Of a stretch of DNA of 59,594 bases, positions 23,952 through 32,235 are shown one piece after another. Position 1 is the first letter of the stretch. Every line of letters starts with the position of its first letter. The position numbers and the translations under genes are program-made. The stretch comes from Eubacterium sp. (GTDB lineage: Bacteria > Bacillota > Clostridia > Lachnospirales > Lachnospiraceae), in NCBI GenBank assembly GCA_017541035.1, contig JAFXZW010000109.1, positions 1-59,594 of the forward strand, given 5' to 3'. The notes beneath the pieces are model-generated. The model had not been told where the DNA came from, ran no database searches, and was given only the letters and a program-made list of their open reading frames with translations.

Positions 23952-25583
23952 TTACAGCATCGCATTCATGCGTTCGATTGCCTTGCTGCGTTCTTCTTTT
24001 TCTTCGTCTGTCTCGAAATAAGCTGTGATCTGCTCTCTGGTCATTCCGCCGAAATCCCTGAGGATCCATTTTGTCGAACCGATAATGGCGATCACTACCA
24101 GGAAGACGACGGGGATCGCCGTCAGGATCACGACAGCCGTACAGCTCGAAGTTCCCGCGCCCGCTCCGAGGATGCAAAGCGGAGATACGGAAAGCAGCAG
24201 AGCCCAGAAGAGACGCAATCTCTTCTTCGGATCATCATTCACTCCCAATCCCTTCTGGGTGGCCGCAGCCATGGTATAGGCGGATGAATCCATGGTGGTA
24301 ACTAGCAGAATAAATGTACCCACCAGCCATACGCCGATCACCAGCTTCGGCACATCTACCGTGGCAGCCAGTGTATCACTGATCAGCGCAAATTCATCCC
24401 AGGTATTGTAGAATGCATCCAGTGGAGTACTTCCCTGTCCCAGGGTTGACCAGTCGAAATCCTTGTACAGACTGAGTCCGTTGCCGGAGATCACGCCGAA
24501 GAAAAGCACATCTGCCGCAACTCCGGCACCGATCACGGTCAGAATGATACTCCGGATAGTACGTCCGCGGGAACATTTTGCAATAAAGATCCACATAACA
24601 GGGGCAAGGCCGATCCACCATGCCCAGTAAAATACCGTCCACTCCATGGCAAAATTCGTACCCGGCTCCGTTTGCCCCGGTCCCACATTAAAGAGCATGG
24701 AGAAGAAATTCTGGAACTGACTTCCGATAGACTGTGTGGTGCTGTTGATAATATATCCGGTATTTCCAAGGATCAGGATCAGCCCCAGCATCACGCCGCA
24801 GAGTATGATGCACAGCTTGGAGAGATACAGGATTCCCTTCTCGATTCCGGACAGAGCGCTCCAGGTAAAGAGCGCCGTCAGGGCCAGGATCAGGATCACA
24901 TCAATGGCGTAATTCTCCGGCGTTCCGAAAACGTTGTGCAGGAAATTCGCCAACATGGGAATACCGGTTCCGTAGGTAATGGTCAATCCGCCCAAGATAC
25001 CCAGGATGAAGATGATATTGATCACTGTTCCCAGAGGACCCTTTACTGCTTTTTCACCGAATACGCCTTCACATCCGCCCTGGATGGTAAGACCGGGCTT
25101 TTTCATTACGTAATACCGGTAGCCGATGGGTACGATACCTGCCGCATAGATCGCCCATGCAGGAATTCCCCAGTGGAAGAAGCTGTAGGAAAGGGAGTTC
25201 TCTGCCATTTCCTCCACGCCCCAGCCAAATGGCCAGACATCCGTCCAGCAAATGTACTCCGCATACTCAACGGAAGGCCAGAAGATCATACTGGAGCCCA
25301 TGGCCGCGCAGAAGATCATGGCGGCATAACCGAACCAGCCGAATTTCGGCTTCTCACGTCCCATGCGGATACTTCCGTACTTGGAGAAGGCCAGCCACAG
25401 CACATAAAAGAGGATTGCGGCTACAAGAATGATAAAAAGCCAGCCGAATTTATAGATCACAAAATTCTTTGCATTTCCCAGCCCGGAGATCACACTGTCC
25501 CCGGCAAAAATGGTTCCGATCACCAACGCAGCCATAAGTCCGAGGCTGACCACTATCGTTACGACATCATACTTCTTTGTCAT
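23952..25583 (-). CDS. BCCT-family transporter (choline, betaine or carnitine type)
   Basis: 543 residues with about 12 membrane helices. The BCCT signature is present as EWTVFYWAWWIGLAPVMWIF near residue 305, and GMGSSMIFWPSVEYAEY (about residues 85-101) fits the substrate-cavity region. The start at 25583 has GAAAGG upstream; the alternative 24 bases earlier has none. BCCT carriers import trimethylammonium compounds with Na+ or H+, or by exchange. It is the last gene of the unit with choline kinase/cytidylyltransferase, so choline is the attractive substrate, by inference. Confidence 0.9.
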   Translation of the reverse strand: MTKKYDVVTIVVSLGLMAALVIGTIFAGDSVISGLGNAKNFVIYKFGWLFIILVAAILFYVLWLAFSKYGSIRMGREKPKFGWFGYAAMIFCAAMGSSMIFWPSVEYAEYICWTDVWPFGWGVEEMAENSLSYSFFHWGIPAWAIYAAGIVPIGYRYYVMKKPGLTIQGGCEGVFGEKAVKGPLGTVINIIFILGILGGLTITYGTGIPMLANFLHNVFGTPENYAIDVILILALTALFTWSALSGIEKGILYLSKLCIILCGVMLGLILILGNTGYIINSTTQSIGSQFQNFFSMLFNVGPGQTEPGTNFAMEWTVFYWAWWIGLAPVMWIFIAKCSRGRTIRSIILTVIGAGVAADVLFFGVISGNGLSLYKDFDWSTLGQGSTPLDAFYNTWDEFALISDTLAATVDVPKLVIGVWLVGTFILLVTTMDSSAYTMAAATQKGLGVNDDPKKRLRLFWALLLSVSPLCILGAGAGTSSCTAVVILTAIPVVFLVVIAIIGSTKWILRDFGGMTREQITAYFETDEEKEERSKAIERMNAML

Positions 25584-25615
25584 GACATTTCCTTTCACAA
25601 CTCCCAAAGGAGATA

Positions 25616-27001
25616 CTACTTGTTCTCACTCTTTGTAATAAGGCTGAGAACTCGGAAACCATAATACGGAGACGGCAGGCAGATCACGCCCAGCTCCTGA
25701 AGCTGCTCAACTGCTTCCTGATTTCGGGTATTGGACATAAAGGACATGATGAAGATCGGTTTCATCCGGTCTCCCAGTCTTTCCCTGACAATTTTGAATG
25801 CCTCGATCATATAGTTGATGCAGGGATCATCTATGTGTAACAACAGCGTGTAGCCGAAAAGGATCATATCGATCTGTTCCTGCTCCATTACGGTAACCAG
25901 CGCATCCGCCAGCATATCCGCATCATAGGACAGTGTCACTGTCATATCCAGCGGGTTGGAAATGTTCGCATAATCCGGAAGTCTGTCCTTCAGATACTTC
26001 GTCACCTCCGGCGTGAAGTCCGGGAATTCCAATGGAAATGTAGCCGAAGCCTCCCCCACGATGGCAGCCTCTCCTCCGGACAGATTCAGGGACGCCACAC
26101 GGTTTCCCGCCGGCAGCTTCTCATAGTAAGAGCAGGTGATCAGGACATAGATGAATTCCTCCAGATCCCGGCAGCGGATCACTCCTGTTTCATGAAGCAA
26201 AGCATTAAAATCATCATCCGAGAAGCTTTCCACGCTTCCGGTATGATTTTTCGTCAGGATCCGTGTTTTTTCGTTGGAGCCGGACTTGATGAGAGCTACC
26301 GGCTTCTTCGACCTTGCGTAAGCCACTGCCTCCCGGAAGGCCGGAAGATCCTTGATCCCATCGATATAAAGGCCGATCACCTTCGTAGCCTCATCATCTG
26401 CCAGATACCGGATCAGCATCGGCATGGTAAGGGAATTGGCATTTCCGCAGGAAATGACATAGGAAAACCGGGTGTTCTGATTATCGATCAGCGAGAGACC
26501 GATCATTCCGCTCTGGGAAATGATCCCGATATTTCCTTTTCTTTCTCTCTTCTCGGAGAGAAAAGCAAAGGCATTGATATTGTCACGGAAATTACTGAAG
26601 CCTGCGCAGTTCGGCCCCAGGATCGTGATGTCCAGTTCCTCTGCGGTGCGGACCAGCTCCTCCTCCAGAGCAACATCCTCCGGCTTCCCGGTCTCACTGA
26701 AACCGCTGGCAAAAAGGATTGCTGCCTTTGCATTCTTTTCGTGCCCCTCCTTCAGAAGAGAAATCACTGTTTTTTTATTCGTCGCTATGATCAGAAGATC
26801 GATATCGCAGGGAAGCTCTGAAATGCTGTGATAACAGGTTTTTCCATACAATACGTCTCGCTTAGGGTTTACATAATATACCCTCTCCGGATCATCGATC
26901 ATTGACGCAAGATTCTTACAAACCGCTCCGCCAAAGCCCTCCGACTCATTTGCGCCGATCACGGCTATGGTTTTCGGTCGAAACAGTTCCTCGTAGTTCA
27001 T
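25616..27001 (-). CDS. Acyl-CoA synthetase (ADP-forming) alpha-like protein without ATP-grasp domain
   Basis: 461 residues. The N-terminal CoA-binding domain is KTIAVIGANESEGFGGA, the ligase domains follow (ILGPNCAGF, GIISQSGMIG), and the phospho-His segment is NHTGSVESF near residue 250. This is the alpha-type half of ADP-forming acetyl/acyl-CoA synthetases, which turn acyl-CoA, ADP and Pi into acid, CoA and ATP. The beta half (ATP-grasp) is neither fused nor anywhere in this window, so activity needs a partner encoded elsewhere or the role is different. AGGGAGG precedes ATG; it follows the gamma subunit by 21 bases. Confidence 0.85.
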   Translation of the reverse strand: MNYEELFRPKTIAVIGANESEGFGGAVCKNLASMIDDPERVYYVNPKRDVLYGKTCYHSISELPCDIDLLIIATNKKTVISLLKEGHEKNAKAAILFASGFSETGKPEDVALEEELVRTAEELDITILGPNCAGFSNFRDNINAFAFLSEKRERKGNIGIISQSGMIGLSLIDNQNTRFSYVISCGNANSLTMPMLIRYLADDEATKVIGLYIDGIKDLPAFREAVAYARSKKPVALIKSGSNEKTRILTKNHTGSVESFSDDDFNALLHETGVIRCRDLEEFIYVLITCSYYEKLPAGNRVASLNLSGGEAAIVGEASATFPLEFPDFTPEVTKYLKDRLPDYANISNPLDMTVTLSYDADMLADALVTVMEQEQIDMILFGYTLLLHIDDPCINYMIEAFKIVRERLGDRMKPIFIMSFMSNTRNQEAVEQLQELGVICLPSPYYGFRVLSLITKSENK

Positions 27002-27022
27002 TTCCTTCCTCCCTCACCCCGG

Positions 27023-27469
27023 CTATTCCGCCAGATAGATCTCTGCTTTCTTCTCGTAGACGGCTTCCTTCGGGAATTTCTCCCGGAGTGCCCGCAGCAT
27101 GGTCTCTTCATCAAAAAGACCTGTATCGCTGATATATCTTCTGAGCATTTTCAGATTCAGATTCTTATCGTTCCCCTCCGGAGCCTCATAAAAATGAGCA
27201 GATTCCGCGGCAAAACGTCTGTATTTTTCAAAAAAACGGTCACTCAGGATGATAAAATCATCCGGTTCATTGATCGTGGGGTTGGCAATCTCCCCGCCTT
27301 CCGTATCCAGCTTCACGACACAACCTGCTTCGCCGCCCCTCATCTGGGAGCCGTAGAACGGGTAAAAGGATACGGAATAGCCCTTGCTGTTCCCGGCGTA
27401 ACACAGGATCTCCCCCACCGTAAGAGCTCCCTGTCCTCCGATCCCTATGATGAATATTTCCTTCAGCAT
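27023..27469 (-). CDS. 2-oxoacid:ferredoxin oxidoreductase gamma subunit (short)
   Basis: 148 residues with the gamma-subunit motif IGIGGQGALTVGEIL at residues 7-21 and the conserved SQMRGGEAGCVV. It is shorter than usual (about 180). It starts 7 bases inside the end of the upstream alpha-beta gene, with AGGAG within that gene, so the two are translationally coupled. With the fused subunit it forms an enzyme that decarboxylates a 2-oxoacid to acyl-CoA with ferredoxin reduction. Confidence 0.88.
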   Translation of the reverse strand: MLKEIFIIGIGGQGALTVGEILCYAGNSKGYSVSFYPFYGSQMRGGEAGCVVKLDTEGGEIANPTINEPDDFIILSDRFFEKYRRFAAESAHFYEAPEGNDKNLNLKMLRRYISDTGLFDEETMLRALREKFPKEAVYEKKAEIYLAE

Positions 27470-29253
27470 CTTAACTCTCCTGTATGATAAACGGTTGACA
27501 TATAGTCGTTGATCAGATCCGTCATTTCCTTCGGACTGCGTTTGTAATTCGTGGGACAGGGTGACAGGAGCTCCACCATGTGGAAGCCTCCCTCCCTGAG
27601 ATAGCCGTCCAGTGCCCTCTCCAGATAAAGCCTGGCCTCATCAATATGCGGCCTGTCACTGAGGGCTGCCCTTGCCAGATAACGGATCGGGAGCTTTCCG
27701 ATCACATTCTCCACCAGGAAACCTGCCTCCGCATCTTCCGTTCCGGTACCGATATACGCCGGTGAGATCTGTCCGCCGGTCATGGAGAAAAGGCCGTTAT
27801 TGATCACAACGATAAATGCATCATCATTTCTGCGTGCTGCGTGGATCAGCTCTTCGATGCCGATGGCGTAAGCTGCGCCGTCTCCCATGTAGGAGATCAC
27901 CACATTCAGCTTCCGGGTTTCCTTATATCCTTTAGTCACATCCAGAACCCGGCCATGAGCGCACATAACCGAATCGTATTCCACGTCATCGATCATCAAG
28001 GAGCAGCAGGCCACATCCAGCATCAGGGTTACCCTCTCTGCCAGTCCCTTCTTCCGGATGATATCATCCAGCAGCATCATCGCTGTCCTGTGACCGCAGC
28101 CCGCACAGAGCATATTATAGTTCCCGGAACGGGGCAGAACCTGTACTTCCGGCATTTTCCACTCACCCGGCAGTACCTTGCTGACCTCAGCCGGCACAGC
28201 AGCCGGAGCGGGAAGTTCCGTATCCTTCTGCTCACCGATCACCTCCAGGATATCCAGCACCGTCGGACAGGTGGACATACTGCTTACGGAATCATAGGTG
28301 TAACGGAAACGGGTGTAATACTCCACATCTCTCCTGAGCTGCCGAAGGATGCTCAACTCCACCACAATGATCCTGCGGCAGTTCGGGATATTCCGGAATG
28401 CTTTCTCCGGGAAAGGATACAGGGTTACGGGAACGATCAGGCCGACCTTCAGGCCTTTCGCCCTGGCTCTCTTCACCACGTCTCTGCAGACTCTCGCACA
28501 GATGGAGTAGGCTACAAGGATCACCTCCGCATCCTCTGTTTCATAGCACCGGTACCGCTGCTCATTCTGTTCGATCAGCGCATATTTCTCCGCCATATCA
28601 CGGGTAAAATCCGGGTCATGGTAATTCACATTCTGTACCAGCTTCGGCGCTCCCGTGGAATTTCCCTTCAGGGTATAATCCAGTCTGTCGATATCATTCA
28701 GTCTCGCAGGCAGGATCTCCACGCTTTCCCGGGTGTGAGCGATATCGCTGTCGTAGGTTACGATCACGGGATTCCGGTATTTTTCCGCAAGTTCATAGGC
28801 CAGCTCCGGCATTTCCATGCAGTCCCGGATGCTTGAGCAGGAAAGCACGATGGCATGATAGTCGCCATTTCCGCCGCCCTTTGTCATCTGATCATAATCG
28901 CCCTGACTCCTCGGAATATCTCCCAGTCCCGCTCCTTCGCGCATGACATTCAGGATAACACAGGGCACAAAATCCGCTGCCATGTAGGAAATGGCCTCCT
29001 GCATCAGAGAGAAGCCACAGCCCGATGTTACGGTAAGCGCCCTGGCTCCCGCCGTGCTGGCTCCCATGATCATATTCGCTGCCGAGATCTCGGAGCTGGC
29101 GTGTACAAATGTCACTCCGTATTTCTCATGCTCCGCTTCCAGCAGTTCATAGACGTCAGTGGACGGCGTGATGGGATAACCTGCGTAAAAATTCAGTCCC
29201 GCTGCCAGCGCCCCGTGGGCAAATGCTTCATTTCCGTTCAGTATCTTTTTCAT
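27463..29253 (-). CDS. Fused alpha-beta subunit of 2-oxoacid:ferredoxin oxidoreductase (KorA-KorB/Vor type)
   Basis: 596 residues. The alpha part (1-350) has GYPITPSTDVYELL and the SQGDYDQM region. The beta part (380-596) has CAGCGHR, DVACCS, the TPP motif GDGAAYAIG...NNGLFSMTGGQ and SPCPTNY; those Cys positions match the four ligands of the single [4Fe-4S] cluster in KorB-type subunits. There is no two-cluster ferredoxin domain, so an outside ferredoxin accepts electrons. Branched-chain, aromatic or 2-oxoglutarate-type substrates are all possible. It overlaps the LicC-LicA gene end by 26 bases. Confidence 0.88.
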   Translation of the reverse strand: MKKILNGNEAFAHGALAAGLNFYAGYPITPSTDVYELLEAEHEKYGVTFVHASSEISAANMIMGASTAGARALTVTSGCGFSLMQEAISYMAADFVPCVILNVMREGAGLGDIPRSQGDYDQMTKGGGNGDYHAIVLSCSSIRDCMEMPELAYELAEKYRNPVIVTYDSDIAHTRESVEILPARLNDIDRLDYTLKGNSTGAPKLVQNVNYHDPDFTRDMAEKYALIEQNEQRYRCYETEDAEVILVAYSICARVCRDVVKRARAKGLKVGLIVPVTLYPFPEKAFRNIPNCRRIIVVELSILRQLRRDVEYYTRFRYTYDSVSSMSTCPTVLDILEVIGEQKDTELPAPAAVPAEVSKVLPGEWKMPEVQVLPRSGNYNMLCAGCGHRTAMMLLDDIIRKKGLAERVTLMLDVACCSLMIDDVEYDSVMCAHGRVLDVTKGYKETRKLNVVISYMGDGAAYAIGIEELIHAARRNDDAFIVVINNGLFSMTGGQISPAYIGTGTEDAEAGFLVENVIGKLPIRYLARAALSDRPHIDEARLYLERALDGYLREGGFHMVELLSPCPTNYKRSPKEMTDLINDYMSTVYHTGELRC

Positions 29254-31006
29254 GATGATATTCTTCCTCGAAGATCTTATAAAATTCCTTGGCGTAACGG
29301 TAAACGGTAATGGCGAACTCCCCCGTTTCGATCCCCAGGCGCCGCCGGTACTCGCACCAATTGCTGAAATACAATCCCCAAAGGGCGATATAGCAGTAAA
29401 TCAGAAGACGTGTCTCCTCCGTGCATCCCTCGGGATAGTACGCATCGATCACCTGATCCGCAAAAGCCCTGTCGTGCATGTGGTATGTAATGAAGGCTGC
29501 AATATCCGTCAGGGGATCGGCCACGGCCGAATACTCCCAGTCGATGAGATTGACCTTCATCTCCCCGTCATTTCCGTAGGAAACAAGGAAATTATCCGGA
29601 TTCATGTCCCCATGGGCCCGAACGGGCTTGTGGGCATGTGCCTTCACATAAGACCGGAGCGACATGCAATGCTCCTTCGTTCGTTCATAATCTTTATATT
29701 CGGAGGGCTTCCCCTCTCTCTTATCCTCGTAATACTGGATCATTTCAAAAAGGTCCAATCGGTCCCTGCCCGGCAGCCCCAGCTCATGAAATGTTCTGGC
29801 CAGCTTCATGCAGGCGGCAACCTCTTTTGGATTCGTTTCATCCACGGCGCGGGAGTTTTCGATAAACTTTGAGATCTTATATCCCTTCTCCGGGTCAAGA
29901 TAGACCACTTCCTCGGAGAGTCCCTTTCCGGCAAGACCATCATATATTTCTTTTTCCGCCTTGCGGTCTATGAATTCCTCGGTTCCGTCGCCGGGAACCC
30001 GCATGATGTATTTCTCCCCTTTGATGGTGAACAGGAAGGAACGATTCGTTACTCCCTTTTTCAGGACCTGAATATCCTTTATATCCTCCATCTTTACGTG
30101 GAAGACCTCCCGGATGATACGACTGGTATCGTTCTGCAGGATGGGAGCGTAATATTCAATCTCCCGCAGCTGCTGATAGGTATTGATCTCCACAGCGTCC
30201 TCCGGACCGAAGAGTCTTGCAGTCAGAGTCATTTGCTTCCCCTCGGAAGCAGCCGCCTCCCAGAAGAGTCTCCTGTTCTTTCCCTCCCGGGTGAGTTCCT
30301 CCAGCCTTTTTCTTACGGCTATTCCTTCTTCCTTTGTCAGGTAGGCAATGCCTATGACGCGATTGCCGGTGGAATCTTCATCCGTAAGAAGAACTTCTCT
30401 TCCGCGGGTAACATAGATTCCGGAGCCCTCTGCCATATCCTTTCCTGCCAGATACCAGGGATAGAATTCCACGGGATGGAAGGGATTTCTGTAACAGTAA
30501 ATGTCACTGGGAACGATATAAGCCTCCTCCAGATAATCCTTTGCCGCTGCCAGAGAATACAGATTGTTTCTTGTGGCATAATCGCGGCAGACCACCAGCT
30601 TTACTCCAAATTCCTCCGTCAGGTATTCATACCTTTCCAGCATAAAGCCGACTGCAACAACGATCTCCTTTACCCCGACCTTTCGAAGCTGCCGGATCGT
30701 ATGCTCGATCAGCACCTCTCCATGAACCGTAAGAAGGCCCTTCGGGCATTCCGGCTGCACGGGGATCATCCTCATTCCGTACCCTGCCGCCAGGATCACA
30801 GCCCGCTTCGGACGGCTGTTCTTCGCCAGCTTCTCAGCTTTTTCCGTTACATGATATCCATCATCAACGTATCCTTCTTCCTTCAACGTCTTCAGGGAGC
30901 GGTTCACGATGCCGATGGAGCATCCGCTCAGCTCCGCGATCTTCCGCTGATTCTCCGGATGGCCGGATAAGATTGCCTGCAGGATATCCATTTCCTGATA
31001 ATTCAC
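29228..31006 (-). CDS. HTH-cytidylyltransferase (LicC)-choline kinase (LicA) fusion
   Basis: 592 residues from a GTG at 31006 with GAGAGGAGG 6 bases upstream; a TTG farther up (31054) lacks a site. Domains: winged helix (about residues 1-60, NQRKIAELSGCSIGIVNRSL); nucleotidyltransferase (65-285, AVILAAGYGMRMIP, CPKGLL); aminoglycoside/choline-kinase fold (295-590, catalytic HGDMNPDNF and IDWEYSA). In pneumococcus, LicA phosphorylates choline and LicC makes CDP-choline for surface decoration. Here both steps sit on one chain that may also bind DNA. It leads an operon with KorAB, KorG, an acyl-CoA synthetase and a BCCT carrier. Confidence 0.85.
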   Translation of the reverse strand: MNYQEMDILQAILSGHPENQRKIAELSGCSIGIVNRSLKTLKEEGYVDDGYHVTEKAEKLAKNSRPKRAVILAAGYGMRMIPVQPECPKGLLTVHGEVLIEHTIRQLRKVGVKEIVVAVGFMLERYEYLTEEFGVKLVVCRDYATRNNLYSLAAAKDYLEEAYIVPSDIYCYRNPFHPVEFYPWYLAGKDMAEGSGIYVTRGREVLLTDEDSTGNRVIGIAYLTKEEGIAVRKRLEELTREGKNRRLFWEAAASEGKQMTLTARLFGPEDAVEINTYQQLREIEYYAPILQNDTSRIIREVFHVKMEDIKDIQVLKKGVTNRSFLFTIKGEKYIMRVPGDGTEEFIDRKAEKEIYDGLAGKGLSEEVVYLDPEKGYKISKFIENSRAVDETNPKEVAACMKLARTFHELGLPGRDRLDLFEMIQYYEDKREGKPSEYKDYERTKEHCMSLRSYVKAHAHKPVRAHGDMNPDNFLVSYGNDGEMKVNLIDWEYSAVADPLTDIAAFITYHMHDRAFADQVIDAYYPEGCTEETRLLIYCYIALWGLYFSNWCEYRRRLGIETGEFAITVYRYAKEFYKIFEEEYHHEKDTERK

Positions 31007-31153
31007 AACCAGCCTCCTCTCATGTAGACTCAAACTGTGAATGGTTTTTTCCAAACGTTATCAGCCGTATTTTTCACACAACTTTTTTAAGACTTTTCGT
31101 ATCTCCGGGCTTTCGCCCGAAAAATCCTTTTCTCTCTGAATCGTTAATGGCTT

Positions 31154-31873
31154 TTATGCTTTGACAAGCGTGCTGTAGGATGCGTCCCATACGGAAATCT
31201 CTTCCACACTGTCCAGTTCCACATGGGAGTCTCCGTCCGTTGGACGGACATACAGGTCAAAATCCTCCGGATGGCTGAGAAGAGGGATCGTGTCCCAGAA
31301 GGTGTCATAATTCTTATTCTTTTCGAACTCAACCTCCAGCCATTTCTTCAGCATACGGCCACCCTCAGGAGTCCAGCGGGAAACGCCGTAGGTGACATAG
31401 CCTTTTCCACCGTTTTCCACATGACAGTCCGTGATCTTCAGGTTGGGATCCGTATCCACTACCCAGGGCATTCCCGGTTCGTCACTCCAGACCGCATTGT
31501 ATTCCGAGTGTTCGAAATCCCTCATGAGAACAGCTCCGGAGAGGAAATACTGATCCCCTTCCAGGATCATGGCTTCTTCCAGATAATCCCGTGCTGCATA
31601 GATGGAGGAAATGTTATTTGCCTTATCATGCCAGGGATTCTCGATCAGCTTCACCTGCGGCCAGTCCTTCGCCACCTCCTGAAATCTTTCCTTCAGATAT
31701 CCCACCACGATAATGATCTCTTCGATTCCATTCTCCAGAAGGCCTTTGATTGCCGTATCGATCATCCGTACTCCGTTAACCTTCAGCATGGGTTTGGGGG
31801 TATCCTCTGTCAGCTCCCTCATCCGCGAACCGCGTCCTGCCGCCATGATGATCGCTCTTTTTACCTGATACAT
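31154..31873 (-). CDS. LicC-like choline-phosphate cytidylyltransferase
   Basis: 239 residues, single nucleotidyltransferase domain: IIMAAGRGSRMRELTEDTPK at residues 8-27, the KPML motif, and the acceptor-site segment ENPWHDKANNISSIYAARDY resembling LicC (choline-phosphate pocket). It is a paralogue of the middle domain of the neighbouring fusion. ACAGGAG precedes ATG. It would make CDP-choline or a similar CDP-alcohol from CTP. Two LicC domains side by side suggest two substrates or a backup. Confidence 0.82.
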   Translation of the reverse strand: MYQVKRAIIMAAGRGSRMRELTEDTPKPMLKVNGVRMIDTAIKGLLENGIEEIIIVVGYLKERFQEVAKDWPQVKLIENPWHDKANNISSIYAARDYLEEAMILEGDQYFLSGAVLMRDFEHSEYNAVWSDEPGMPWVVDTDPNLKITDCHVENGGKGYVTYGVSRWTPEGGRMLKKWLEVEFEKNKNYDTFWDTIPLLSHPEDFDLYVRPTDGDSHVELDSVEEISVWDASYSTLVKA

Positions 31874-31885
31874 GTTCTGCTCCTG

Positions 31886-32032
31886 TCATTGATTTATGAT
31901 CTTCTGTTTCCCGATAATCCGCAGGACCTGGACCATGTTCTGCGGATCTAAATCCGTTTTTAACATTACCGATGAAGTTTCTCCGGTATTCTGTTCATGG
32001 ATTTTTATATTTGCGATTTCGTGAACGTCCAT
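31886..32032 (-). CDS. Possible 48-residue leader peptide before licC-like gene
   Basis: Reads MDVHEIANIKIHEQNTGETS then SVMLKTDLDPQNMVQVLRII GKQKIINQ: balanced, protein-like composition ending 12 bases before the licC-like start. There is no clear ribosome-binding site, and a terminator-like hairpin lies just upstream. A second hairpin (ATCCGCAG/CTGCGGAT, about 31913-31948) lies inside it. It may be a remnant of a longer gene or a real small protein. The rest of 31874-32235 holds only these hairpins. Confidence 0.3.
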   Translation of the reverse strand: MDVHEIANIKIHEQNTGETSSVMLKTDLDPQNMVQVLRIIGKQKIINQ

Positions 32033-32036
32033 TCCG

Positions 32037-32068
32037 TGAAAAAAGCCGGTATTACCGGCCTTTTTTCG
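32037..32068. terminator. Bidirectional hairpin between flippase and licC-like gene
   Basis: GAAAAAAGCCGGTA and TACCGGCCTTTTTTC form a short GC stem with A and T runs on both sides. It should stop leftward transcription from the flippase gene and could act as an attenuator for the licC-like gene. Confidence 0.75.
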
Positions 32069-32235
32069 ACTGCTCTTCATATAAAAGCACATTTTCACGA
32101 ATATGTCAATATGCAATTTCGTGAACATGCATTTTTGAAAAGATTGTTTTTGATTTCGGTACCCAACAGCTCCGAATGCTATCTCTGAAGATTCCTTTAT
32201 CCCCGGAAGGTATTCTTTTAAAGATGCAACCTTTC

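Noticed and set aside
31052-31054. TTG at 31054 as start of the LicC-LicA fusion
   Set aside because: No ribosome-binding site precedes it, whereas the GTG at 31006 has GAGAGGAGG at ideal spacing.
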